Origin: Gemmatimonadota bacterium
GTDB lineage: Bacteria > Gemmatimonadota > Gemmatimonadetes > Gemmatimonadales > Gemmatimonadaceae
Assembly: GCA_016704465.1 (NCBI GenBank)
Contig: JADJAD010000014.1
Location: forward strand, 62,001-126,000
Reading direction: 5' to 3'
DNA length: 64,000 bases
A model generated the notes under the pieces. The model was given only the letters and a program-made list of their open reading frames with translations. It was not told the origin of the DNA and made no database searches. The position numbers and the translations under genes were made by a program. Below, piece after piece: positions 44,348 through 52,768 of this stretch (position 1 is its first letter; each line of letters starts with the position of its first letter).

Positions 44348-45775
44348 TCAGTCGCTGAGCGAGGCGTCGTCGGGCGCCGCTTCGACCACGATGTGTCCGG
44401 GGGTTCCGGGCATCGGACGGCGGATCGCCAGCGGTTTCACCGTCTGCTTCACGACCTGTTTCGTCCCGCCAATGGCGAGCTGCGTGAAGAGGAACGTGAA
44501 TTTCTCGTCATACGCGGCGGCCAGCGCCGCCTTGGTGCCGGCATCGAGCTGCCAGAGCTGCTTCTTGAACGGCCCTAACGCCTTCTTGCGTGTCTTGTAG
44601 AAGAACTGCTCGTCCGAGTCCGTGGCCTTGCGCTCGTCGATCGCGTTGAGCGACAGCCACCCGTACATCTCCTCGCGCAGGGCGGCCGGCAGGTGATCGT
44701 ACAGCATGTTCTGGAAGTTGGTCGCGAGATGGATCTCGGCCGTCTCGGTGCGCGGAAAGTTGTGGAAGGCGCCGTCGGGAAGCGTGGAGGCCCCGTGCTG
44801 CACCGCCCCGCTCAGCCCGTACTCGTCGCGCGCAACCTTGGAAAGGTCCTCGAGCGTCTTGAGGTCGAGGTTCACCTCGGCGATGGAGCCGTCGGGGAGC
44901 ACGACGCCGCCGTGCGATGTGCCGGACTGCACGGAGATCTTCGAGAGTCCTGCGGTGCCGGGGGCCATTCGCTCGAGCGTCGCGACGAAGCCGTCCATGA
45001 ACGCCCGAAGCTCGGGCACCGTGGAGTTCTCGGTCCCCACCTCGCCGATCTCGCCGCCGATGGAGATCGTGACGCCGGCTGGCTCCTGCGAGCGCACGTA
45101 CGTCGTGATCGCGGCGCACTCCTCATAGTTCTTGCGCTGCTGCTCAGTGAGCGACCCGAGCGACAGGTCGACGAGCGTGGACGTATCGACGTCGATGTTG
45201 TAGAAGCCGGCAGCGATGGCTTCGTCGGCGAGCTTCTTGACGTTGCCGACTTCGGTCACCGGATCGGCCGCGTATTTCTTGTGGTTGACCTGGAAGTGGT
45301 CGCCCTGGATGAACAGCGGGCCGCGGAATCCTTCGCGCAGCGCCGCGGCGATCACGACCGCGACGTACTCCGACGGGCGCTGGTCGGTGTAGGCGATCTC
45401 CGAACGGGCGATCTCGAGGATGAAGGCGCCGGCGTCCAGCTGGCGGGCGACGCGGAAGACCGCGCGTGACGTGTCGTACGTCGCGCCGCGGATATTCATC
45501 GCCGGCACCGTAAAGCCCTGCGTCTGGCCACGCCCGCGTGCCAGGTAGAGCTCGTGGATCGACGCCGGCCGCACCCCGACCGCCTGTCCGAGCTCCCACA
45601 GCAGCCAGCGGGCGTAGTCCCGGGCCGACGGTTCGCCAAATACCGCGTCCCACACGACCGCGTCGAGCCGATCCGTGGCCAGTACCGAGGCGTCATGGAC
45701 CGTGATGACCGAGCCCGAGCGGGTCACGGCCTCGCCAAGCGCGTCGTGAGCGACTGTCAGTTCCTGAGCGGACAT
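44348..45775 (-). CDS. Class II fructose-bisphosphate aldolase family protein
   Basis: 475 residues, longer than classical Fba (~340-360). The TIM-barrel shows FTVPAMNIRGATYDTSRAVF, a metal-site LFIQGDHFQVNHKKYAAD, GFYNIDVDTSTLVDLS, TISIGGEIGEVG, SGTSHGGVVLPDG and AVQHGASTLPDGAFHNF, the pattern of zinc-dependent class II aldolases. The ~90 extra N-terminal residues and a C-terminal extension (TKQVVKQTVKPLAIRRPMPG) are seen in a large-form subgroup. Encoded next to pgi, pyk and tal, so aldol cleavage of fructose-1,6-bisphosphate is the likely role; related tagatose or ketose substrates cannot be excluded. Confidence 0.85.
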   Translation of the reverse strand: MSAQELTVAHDALGEAVTRSGSVITVHDASVLATDRLDAVVWDAVFGEPSARDYARWLLWELGQAVGVRPASIHELYLARGRGQTQGFTVPAMNIRGATYDTSRAVFRVARQLDAGAFILEIARSEIAYTDQRPSEYVAVVIAAALREGFRGPLFIQGDHFQVNHKKYAADPVTEVGNVKKLADEAIAAGFYNIDVDTSTLVDLSLGSLTEQQRKNYEECAAITTYVRSQEPAGVTISIGGEIGEVGTENSTVPELRAFMDGFVATLERMAPGTAGLSKISVQSGTSHGGVVLPDGSIAEVNLDLKTLEDLSKVARDEYGLSGAVQHGASTLPDGAFHNFPRTETAEIHLATNFQNMLYDHLPAALREEMYGWLSLNAIDERKATDSDEQFFYKTRKKALGPFKKQLWQLDAGTKAALAAAYDEKFTFLFTQLAIGGTKQVVKQTVKPLAIRRPMPGTPGHIVVEAAPDDASLSD

Positions 45776-45895
45776 GAACTATGCGGAGAAGGAATGGTTG
45801 CTGCGCACGGTGTGCCGAAACATAGCCCGAACGCCGTCGCCGTGCACCGCTGTCTCGACGGTCGCCTCGACGACGATCGACCACCTCTCAACGAA

Positions 45896-45994
45896 CGATC
45901 GGCCAACGATCGGCCAACGATCGGCCAACGATCGGCCAACGATCGGCCAACGCTCGGCCAACGATCGGCCAACGATCGGCCAACGATCAGCGAA
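45896..45994. repeat. Nine 11-bp repeats between pgi and the aldolase gene
   Basis: Eight units of CGATCGGCCAA run from 45896 to 45983 (the sixth is CGCTCGGCCAA), followed by a degenerate ninth (CGATCAGCGAA) that contains the pgi stop codon. Each unit carries the palindrome CGATCG and the period equals about one DNA helical turn, so the palindromes all face the same side. The array lies in the 211-base gap upstream of the aldolase start. Confidence 0.95.
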
Positions 45995-47369
45995 GGATGC
46001 GCGCGGGATTGCTGCGGGGCAGTTGCTCGAATTCCGCGCGTGCGGCCTCGAAGCCGGGACGTCCCATCATGCCGTACGTGTAGCGCTTGCCAAGTTCCAC
46101 TCCCGGCTGGTCGAAGGCGTTGACGCCGTACAGCGCACCGGCGTACGCAGTGGCGATCTCGAACAGCATCATGAGGGCACCCAGGTGCCACGGATCGACC
46201 TGCGGCATCGCAATCGTCATGCTCGGCCGTCCGCGGGTGGCGAGTGCTCCAGCCGTCGCGCGCCGCTCGATGTTGAGCAACTCCCACAGGGAGTGACCGC
46301 CGAGGTAGGCGAGGTCGGGAATGTCCGCGTGGGCGCCCGGGATGGTGACATCGCGTTCGGGGGTCTCGACCGCCAGGAAGGTGATCGTCTTGTCTCGCGG
46401 TCCTTCCATGAACAGTTGCACCTGGGCGTGCTGGTCGGTCGCGCCAAGCGCGGGAACCGGGGTCGGTCCCACGTGTTCGTCGCCGCGGACTTTGCCAAGG
46501 CTTTCTGCCCACAGTTGCACGAACCAGGCGGCAATGTCGCGCAGCGGATCGGCGTACGGCATGAGGACCTGCACGTGCTTGCCACCGGTGGTGTCGGCGA
46601 GCCATTGCAGGGTCGCGAAGACGCCGGCCGGATTGCGGGTGAGGTCGTCCGTCGCGCACCGCTCGACCATGTCGCCGGCCCCGGCCAGCATCGCCTCGAT
46701 ATCGATGCCGATGAGGGCGGCGGGGAGCATGCCGACCGGGGAGAGCACGCTGAAGCGGCCGCCGATGTTGGCCGGGATGTCGAGGGCGGGGAGTCCCTCG
46801 GCCGTGGCGATCGGGCGCAGCGCGCCCTTCTGCGGGTCGGTGACGAAGACCAGGTGTCGGGCGAGCGGGAGCCCGGCGGCCTCGAGTCGCGCGCGCACGA
46901 CGAGATACTGCGCCATCGTCTCGGCCGTCCCGCCCGACTTCGAGACCACGAGAAAGAGGGTATCCGCCAGCTGCACGCGCTCGAGCGTCGCGGCAATCGT
47001 CACCGGATCGACGTTGTCGAGCATGTGCAGGCGCGGCTGCCCCGCCCGGGCCTCGTCGTCGAGCGCGTTCCACTGCGGCGGACGCAGGGCATTGCGCAGC
47101 GCGATGGGCCCGAGCGCCGAGCCGCCGATTCCCAGCAGCACGACATCGCGATAGCGCCCGCGCACCGAGGCGGTGTACTCCAGGACCTGCGTGACCAACT
47201 CGCGATTGCGCGGCAGGTCGAGGAAGCCGAGCTCGCCCGACGCGCGGCGGGCCGCCACTGCCGCATGCGCGGCGGCGAACGCCGTCTGCGCGCCGCCGAA
47301 CCCGTCAGGAGCAACGCCTCCCGACACCGCGTCGGCGAGCATGAAGGTGTAGTCGAGCGAAAGCGTCAT
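45987..47369 (-). CDS. pgi: Glucose-6-phosphate isomerase
   Basis: 460 residues. Sugar-phosphate sites VVLLGIGGSALGPIALRNAL and LFLVVSKSGGTAETMAQYLV, NIGGRFSVLSPVGMLPAALI with the catalytic Arg, and a C-terminal Lys segment (NAFDQPGVELGKRYTYGMMG) are typical of the shorter bacterial PGI. Interconverts glucose-6-P and fructose-6-P, upstream of the neighbouring aldolase and pyruvate kinase steps. The stop codon lies in the last unit of the 11-bp repeat array. Confidence 0.93.
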   Translation of the reverse strand: MTLSLDYTFMLADAVSGGVAPDGFGGAQTAFAAAHAAVAARRASGELGFLDLPRNRELVTQVLEYTASVRGRYRDVVLLGIGGSALGPIALRNALRPPQWNALDDEARAGQPRLHMLDNVDPVTIAATLERVQLADTLFLVVSKSGGTAETMAQYLVVRARLEAAGLPLARHLVFVTDPQKGALRPIATAEGLPALDIPANIGGRFSVLSPVGMLPAALIGIDIEAMLAGAGDMVERCATDDLTRNPAGVFATLQWLADTTGGKHVQVLMPYADPLRDIAAWFVQLWAESLGKVRGDEHVGPTPVPALGATDQHAQVQLFMEGPRDKTITFLAVETPERDVTIPGAHADIPDLAYLGGHSLWELLNIERRATAGALATRGRPSMTIAMPQVDPWHLGALMMLFEIATAYAGALYGVNAFDQPGVELGKRYTYGMMGRPGFEAARAEFEQLPRSNPARILR

Positions 47370-47436
47370 CGGTCGCGGGGCTGTCGGAAATGGGCGTGGG
47401 GCGCGTGCCCGCCCGGCAGGGCGTCACGCGCGGCGG

Positions 47437-48213
47437 TCAGATCTCCACTTCGAGGCCATCGTAGGCCGGACGGACGCCAGGGGGAAGCTCGGCCTCGAGC
47501 TCGGCATGCGACGTCTCGTGGGTCAGGTGGATGAGGAAGGTGCGCTCGGCCCCGATCTCGGCGGCGACAGCGACCGCCTCGCCAATGCTCAGGTGCGTCG
47601 GGTGTGGACGCCGGAACAATGCGTTGAGGACGAGGACACGCACGCCGCGCAGACGCTCGATGGCGCGGGTCGAGAGCGACTTGGCGTCGGTGACGTAGCC
47701 CAGCGCCCCCACGCGATACGCCAGCACGTTCATGCGCCCATGGGGCACCGTGATCGCTTCCACGACGGCATCGCCGATCTCCACGACGTCGCCATCGTGA
47801 ATGGGGCGTGGCTCACCTTCGGGCTTCGAGGTGCCCGGCAGCGGCCGCATGCGGTCGTCGAAGATGTACGGGAAGCGTTGCGCCAGCCGGGCCAGCACCT
47901 CGGGTTCGGCGTACATGGGCAGCGGGTGCTTTTGCCGGACGGTGATGGCCCGAATGTCGTCGATGCCGTGAATGTGGTCGGCGTGGTCGTGCGTGAAGAA
48001 CACCGCGTCGACCCGGTCGATCCCGGCCTGCACCAGCTGCAACCGCAACTCGGGCGGCGTGTCGATGAGGATCCGGGTCCCGCCGTCGCTCTCGATCACC
48101 GCCCCGACCCGGGTTCGCCGGTCGCGCGCATCGGCCGAGTGACAGACCGCGCAGCCGCACCCGATGATCGGGATGCCGAAGCTGGTGCCGGTGCCGAGAA
48201 AGGTCAGCTTCAC
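47437..48213 (-). CDS. PhnP-like metallo-beta-lactamase fold hydrolase
   Basis: 258 residues from GTG 48213. Opens VKLTFLGTGTSFGIPIIGCG with the structural-zinc cysteines GCGCAVCHSADARDRRTRVG, then the metal motif FFTHDHADHIHGIDD and later histidines (VPHGRMNVLAYRV, FLIHLTHETSH). This combination matches PhnP-type phosphoribosyl cyclic phosphodiesterases and related enzymes; no phn genes are near. It overlaps the pyruvate kinase stop through GTGA, so the two are translationally coupled. Confidence 0.88.
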   Translation of the reverse strand: MKLTFLGTGTSFGIPIIGCGCAVCHSADARDRRTRVGAVIESDGGTRILIDTPPELRLQLVQAGIDRVDAVFFTHDHADHIHGIDDIRAITVRQKHPLPMYAEPEVLARLAQRFPYIFDDRMRPLPGTSKPEGEPRPIHDGDVVEIGDAVVEAITVPHGRMNVLAYRVGALGYVTDAKSLSTRAIERLRGVRVLVLNALFRRPHPTHLSIGEAVAVAAEIGAERTFLIHLTHETSHAELEAELPPGVRPAYDGLEVEI

Positions 48214-49622
48214 ACGGTTTCGATCTTGAGCAGGTTGGTCGTCCCGGGGACGTCGAACGGCACGCCGGCCGTCACGATCACCTTGTCGCCCTCGCGTGCG
48301 AGGGAGCGCTGGAGGAGCGCGGTGCGCGCGCTGGCCAGCATGGACTCGTAGTCGTGGGTCCGGGGGACGAGGATCGGCACCACACCCCACACCAGCGCCA
48401 GCTGGTTGTACGTGCGCTCGACGTCGGTGAGCGCGAGGATCGGGACACCGGGGCGATGCGACGACACCATCCGGGCGCTGAAGCCGCTGGTGGTGAAGAC
48501 GATCACGAGCGACGTGCCCAACATGCGCACTGCCGTGACCACCGCCGCGGCAATCGTCTCTTCGGTCGTCGAGGACCCGACCGAGAAGCGCCGTTCTTCG
48601 CGCGCCGGCGACTTGTGCTGCTCGATCTCACTGATGATCCGTTGCATCGCCTGCACGGCCAGCTTTGGATAGCTCCCCGAGGCCGTCTCGGCCGACAGCA
48701 TGACCGCATCGGTCCCGTCGAGAATGGCGTTGGCGACGTCGCTGGCCTCGGCCCGCGTGGGGCGCGGGTTGTTGATCATGGACTCCAGCATCTGGGTGGC
48801 GGTGATGACCGGGCGCCCCAGGTGGTTGGCCAGCTTGATGATGCGCTTCTGGACGAGCGGGACTTCCTCGAAGGGGAGCTCGACCCCGAGGTCGCCGCGC
48901 GCCACCATCACGGCATCCGACGCGCGCACGATGCTCTCGATGTTGGTCAGGGCGGTGTCCTTCTCGATCTTGGCGACGATCAGCATCCCCTTGGAGATCA
49001 TCGTGCGCAGCTGGGCGATGTCGTCTGCCTTGCGGACGAAGCTCAGGGCGACGTAGTCCAGCGACTGCTCGACCGCAAACGCGATGTCCGCCTCGTCCTT
49101 CTCAGTAATGGACGGCGCCGACACGGCCACACCGGGGAGGTTGAGCCCCTTGTGTCGCTTGATCGGACCGCCGTACACGACGCGTGCGGTGATCCGGGGC
49201 TTGTGCACGTCGAGCACCATCAGCTCGATCAGGCCGTCGTCGACGAGGATCCGGTCGCCGACCTTTACGTCGTCGGCGATGTGATCATACGTCACCGGCA
49301 GGTCCCCTTCCCCGGCCTCCTCCTCGTAACACAGGACCACGTCCTGTCCCGCCTCGACCGTGACGGTCTCGGGCAGATCGCCCATGCGAATGCGCGGCCC
49401 CTGCAGGTCACCGAGGATCGCGACCGGCCGCCCCCGCTCGCGAGCCGCCGCGCGCACCAGGGCGACCGTGCGCGCATGCTGTTCGTGCGTGCCGTGGGAG
49501 AAGTTGATGCGGGCCACATTGAGCCCGGCATCCATCAAGGCACCGATCGACTCGGCGGTGGCGGTCGACGGCCCAAGGGTGCAGACGACCTTCGTGCGCG
49601 CAACGCGGATGTTCGTGGACAA
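48210..49622 (-). CDS. pyk: Pyruvate kinase
   Basis: 470 residues, TTG start. TKVVCTLGPSTATAESIGAL, RINFSHGTHEQHA, the metal/phosphate region IVAKIEKDTALTNIESIVRA with catalytic Lys, MVARGDLGVELPFEEVPLVQ, and TATQMLESMINNPRPTRAEA are all present, followed by the C-terminal domain. Last step of glycolysis, PEP + ADP to pyruvate + ATP. The leader is pyrimidine-rich (ACTCCCCCCATCGCC before TTG), and an AT-rich patch (about 49650-49670) upstream probably holds its promoter. Confidence 0.95.
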   Translation of the reverse strand: MSTNIRVARTKVVCTLGPSTATAESIGALMDAGLNVARINFSHGTHEQHARTVALVRAAARERGRPVAILGDLQGPRIRMGDLPETVTVEAGQDVVLCYEEEAGEGDLPVTYDHIADDVKVGDRILVDDGLIELMVLDVHKPRITARVVYGGPIKRHKGLNLPGVAVSAPSITEKDEADIAFAVEQSLDYVALSFVRKADDIAQLRTMISKGMLIVAKIEKDTALTNIESIVRASDAVMVARGDLGVELPFEEVPLVQKRIIKLANHLGRPVITATQMLESMINNPRPTRAEASDVANAILDGTDAVMLSAETASGSYPKLAVQAMQRIISEIEQHKSPAREERRFSVGSSTTEETIAAAVVTAVRMLGTSLVIVFTTSGFSARMVSSHRPGVPILALTDVERTYNQLALVWGVVPILVPRTHDYESMLASARTALLQRSLAREGDKVIVTAGVPFDVPGTTNLLKIETV

Positions 49623-49699
49623 GGCGATGGGGGGGAGTGGTGACTGTAAACGTTACCCAAGCAATAAGAGTACGGCCCCCTCATCGCAAGACGGCGAGA

Positions 49700-50839
49700 T
49701 CAGGTGCGAACCAACGACTTCCCGAGGGCGGCCGCCTTCTTCTCCAACCCGGCAATGAGCGTGTCGAAGGACTTCTGGAACGAGGCGAGTCCGTCGGCCA
49801 GCAGCTTCCCGGTCACATCGCGAAGGGAGATACCAGCCTGCTCCAGCTCGTGAAAGTGCTGCTCGGCCGCCGTCAGGTCCATGTCGACCGTGCGCGCCGT
49901 CACCCCATGGTCGCGGAAGGCGTCCATCGTGGCCGGCGGCATCGTGTTGATCGTGTCCGGTCCGATGAGCGTTTCCACGTAGAGCACGTCGCGGTACGCC
50001 GGGTTCTTGGAGCTGGTGCTGGCCCAGAGCGGGCGCTGCACGCGGGCTCCCGCCGCCGCGAGCGTGTCCCATCGCGGGCCCGAGAAGCGCTGGGTGAAGA
50101 GGCGATAGGCGAGACGGGCGTTCGCGACCGCAGCCTTGCCGCGCAAGGCGAGGATCCCGGGGCGCAGTGCCTCGTTCGCGCTGGCGGCCACCGCGTCCAG
50201 CCGCTTGTCGATGTCGGTATCGACACGGCTCACGAAGAACGAGGCGACGGAGGCCAGTCGGTCGATCGGGTGCCCGGCCGCCAGACGGTCCTCCAGTCCC
50301 GACAGGTACGCCTCGATGACGCGGGCGTGCGCTTCGATCGAGAAGAGCAGCGTCACGTTGACGTTGATCCCCTCGGCAATCAGGCGACGAATCGCCAGCG
50401 CGCCCTCGTTGGTGCCGGGGACCTTGACCATGACATTCGGGCGATCGACCGTAGCCCACAGGCGGCGCGCCTCGGCCACCGTGGCGTCCGCATCGTCGGC
50501 AACTCCGGGCGACACTTCGATCGACACGTAGCCGTCCACACCATCGGTCTGGCGATACACGCCCGCGAAGATGTCGCAGGCCGCGCGCACGTCGTCGGTC
50601 TCGATCAGTTCGAACAGCTGCCAGGGCGTCAGCTCGCCGGTCGCGCCCTCGATCTGCGCGTCATACTCCCCGCCCTCGGCCAGCGCCTTCTCGAAGATCG
50701 TCGGGTTCGACGTCATCCCCATGAGCGCATCGTCGTCGATGAGCCGCGCCAGCGCGCCGTTGCGGAGCATGGCGCGATCGATGTAGTCGAGCCAGACGGA
50801 TTGGCCGGCAGCGTGAAGATCCTGAAGACGATTGGGCAT
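49700..50839 (-). CDS. tal: Transaldolase
   Basis: 379 residues, the long actinobacterial-type transaldolase. RLIDDDALMGMTSNPTIFEK at the N-terminus, Schiff-base lysine in RPNVMVKVPGTNEGALAIRR, GINVNVTLLFSIEAHARVIE and SFFVSRVDTDIDKRLD. Transfers dihydroxyacetone between sugar phosphates in the pentose phosphate pathway. The ATG follows the CCCGTCC repeat at three bases; pyk starts 77 bases downstream. Confidence 0.94.
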   Translation of the reverse strand: MPNRLQDLHAAGQSVWLDYIDRAMLRNGALARLIDDDALMGMTSNPTIFEKALAEGGEYDAQIEGATGELTPWQLFELIETDDVRAACDIFAGVYRQTDGVDGYVSIEVSPGVADDADATVAEARRLWATVDRPNVMVKVPGTNEGALAIRRLIAEGINVNVTLLFSIEAHARVIEAYLSGLEDRLAAGHPIDRLASVASFFVSRVDTDIDKRLDAVAASANEALRPGILALRGKAAVANARLAYRLFTQRFSGPRWDTLAAAGARVQRPLWASTSSKNPAYRDVLYVETLIGPDTINTMPPATMDAFRDHGVTARTVDMDLTAAEQHFHELEQAGISLRDVTGKLLADGLASFQKSFDTLIAGLEKKAAALGKSLVRT

Positions 50840-50842
50840 TTG

Positions 50843-50870
50843 GGACGGGAGACGGGGGACGGGGGACGGG
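50843..50870 (-). repeat. Four CCCGTCC heptamers before the transaldolase start
   Basis: Coding-strand units: CCCGTCC (50870-50864), CCCGTCC (50863-50857), CCCGTCT (50856-50850), CCCGTCC (50849-50843), then CAA and ATG. With transcription predicted to start near 50869, the repeat would make up nearly the whole 5' leader of the mRNA. Confidence 0.93.
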
Positions 50871-50875
50871 AGTTG

Positions 50876-50904
50876 AATCTACTGCAATCGACTGCGGATG
50901 CCGA
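50876..50904 (-). promoter_or_regulatory. Promoter of the transaldolase gene
   Basis: On the minus strand TCGGCA (50904-50899), 17 bases, TAGATT (50881-50876). The -10 is identical to that in front of bshB1. The -35 matches TTGACA at four of six positions. Start of transcription is expected around 50869, the first heptamer. The rest of 50905-51053 has no gene. Confidence 0.55.
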
Positions 50905-51053
50905 ATGTTGGGGTCGGGAGAGGGGGGGCGGTGGCGTGCGAAGACAGACGCGCCCGGCAGATGCTCTGCCGGGCGCGCTGTCCAGTCGTGTGCTCTCGGC
51001 CCTGGGGGGCGGGAGGCTGTCGACGGGAAGGGTGAAGTGGTGGCTGCTGTGCG

Positions 51054-51635
51054 CTACTTCGCGGACCAGGCGACCGAGTGTTCGAGGGTTCCCCAGGCGA
51101 AGCGCAGTTCGCCGGAGGCGCCGGTGGTGCCGGGAATCAGCTGGATGACGAGCGCCTCGGCGGGCGACGACAGGGTGCGTTCCTTGAGCGGCACGCGGAC
51201 CAGGTCCATCGCCTGGTCGTACTCCGTCCCCCATGCACCGGTCTTCTTGCTGATGATGAGCTTCCACGCGCCCTTGGTCGTTTCGGCGAAGAGCGAATAT
51301 GTCCCCTTGGGCACGGTGGCGCCGCCGATGTCGAGGTCGACCTCGGTCACGAACGCGGTCGCTTCGTTGGCGCCGAGCCGCCAGACCTTACCGAGGTCGT
51401 CGGCGAGGGCTCCAGCGACCGCACGGCCGCGGGCGGCCGGGACGCCGTAGTCGACGGAGATCTTGAACGGCTTGGGGGCGGGCTGCCCCTGCACGCGCGG
51501 TGCCGCCAACGTGACCGTCGAACTCGCCCGACCGCTGGCGCCGGCCTTGAGGTTCGACTGGGCGGCGAGCGGCGCGGCGACCGCGATGGAGAGCGCAAAC
51601 GCCGGAGCGAAGGCGCGCAGACGTGAAAAAGTCAT
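51054..51635 (-). CDS. Secreted DUF2911 family protein
   Basis: 193 residues from ATG 51635 with signal peptide (AFAPAFALSIAVAAPLAAQS). The DUF2911 domain is recognisable by ISVDYGVPAARGRAVAGALA, VWRLGANEATAFVTEVDLDI, VPKGTYSLFAETTKGAWKLI and a final strand LRFAWGTLEHSVAW. The family is frequent in Bacteroidota and Gemmatimonadota and has no known activity. It is separated from the next gene by about 270 bases (51636-51905) in which I see no gene. Confidence 0.88.
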   Translation of the reverse strand: MTFSRLRAFAPAFALSIAVAAPLAAQSNLKAGASGRASSTVTLAAPRVQGQPAPKPFKISVDYGVPAARGRAVAGALADDLGKVWRLGANEATAFVTEVDLDIGGATVPKGTYSLFAETTKGAWKLIISKKTGAWGTEYDQAMDLVRVPLKERTLSSPAEALVIQLIPGTTGASGELRFAWGTLEHSVAWSAK

Positions 51636-51905
51636 GCGTCGGGGGTGCGAGAGGTGGAGACGAGACGTGGCGCCGATTGCGGTCGCCGATGTCGGGGGGG
51701 AATCTGCCACGGACAACTAGGCATGCGCAACAGCGCGCGACGCCACGGGAATATGCCCTGGGTAATCCGGTCCCGACGTGTGTGAGGTGTACCCCGCACG
51801 TCGGGGTGCAGGTTCCCATCTGGCGGAAATCGCCCGCTCGTGCGACGCTCCGCGCGGCGCGATCGCCCGATCGCGAGTCGTTCGTCGTCCCGCGTCTGGC
51901 ACCAC

Positions 51906-52661
51906 ATGTCTCGTCGAACGCCGGTCGTCCAAGCGCCATCATTCGGCACGGCAGCACGCCTCGCGCTCGAGGCGCTCGCCGATCCCGAGGTGAAGGCGGG
52001 GGCGGAACGCTACTTCAGGGGGGCGGTGCCGTTTCATGGCGTCAAGGCGCCGCGTGTACGCGAGGTCTTCCGCACCGTCTTCCGTGACATCGACGACCAG
52101 CCGGTAGAGACGATGGTCGAGGCAGCATTCTCCCTGCTGCAGCGGCCATACCAGGAGGAAAAGCAGCTCGCGGTGCATCTGCTCGAACGGCTACGACGGC
52201 GCTGGCCGCCCGACCTGCGCGCGCGGCTGGAACCGGTCTTCGACGCGGGAGTGCACGACTGGGCGACGTGCGACGGGGTGAGCGGTCGGGTGCTCAAGGT
52301 GCTGCTGGAGCGTGACCCGGGGGCCGCGGCGCAGATCGCACGGTGGAGCCGCTCGGCGAACCCCTGGCGCCAGCGTGCCTCGGCGGTGGCCTTCGTGAAG
52401 CTCGCGCGCCACGGCGCCCACTCGCGCGAGATCTTGGATCTGTGTGACCAGCTGGCGACGAGCCCCGATCGATTCGTCCAGCTCGGGATGGGGTGGGTGT
52501 TGCGCGAGCTGTCGCTGGCCGATCGTGACGCGGTGCTGGCATTCCTGCGCCGCCATCACCGTACCCTTCGGCGAGAGGCGGTGTGCTATGCGATCGAGAA
52601 GCTGCCAGCACCGCTCCGGCAGTCCGTCCTGCGCGAGCACGCAAAGACGCCGCGCGGATAG
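51906..52661 (+). CDS. DNA alkylation repair protein (AlkD-like HEAT fold)
   Basis: 251 residues from ATG 51906. All-helical HEAT-like repeats: VPFHGVKAPRVREVFRTVFR, EEKQLAVHLLERLRRRW, VHDWATCDGVSGRVLKVLLE and NPWRQRASAVAFVKLARHG. The Trp-Ala-Thr-Cys-Asp segment corresponds to the catalytic WxxxD area of AlkD/AlkC glycosylases that excise 3- and 7-alkylpurines. Upstream in-frame sequence from 51840 is Arg/Ser-rich leader and is excluded. Confidence 0.85.
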   Translation: MSRRTPVVQAPSFGTAARLALEALADPEVKAGAERYFRGAVPFHGVKAPRVREVFRTVFRDIDDQPVETMVEAAFSLLQRPYQEEKQLAVHLLERLRRRWPPDLRARLEPVFDAGVHDWATCDGVSGRVLKVLLERDPGAAAQIARWSRSANPWRQRASAVAFVKLARHGAHSREILDLCDQLATSPDRFVQLGMGWVLRELSLADRDAVLAFLRRHHRTLRREAVCYAIEKLPAPLRQSVLREHAKTPRG

Positions 52662-52768
52662 AGGTGTGCTTGCCGCGTCGTGTTCTGGGAGGCAACCTTG
52701 CCGCGGCCGAAGCGCTGCCGACGCCTTCGCCACCCTTGTCGTCGCCCCCTCACCGTTTGGAGTCGTGC

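Noticed and set aside
45896..45994. Possible CRISPR array
   Set aside because: The units are 11 bp and directly abutting, without spacers; no cas gene is near.
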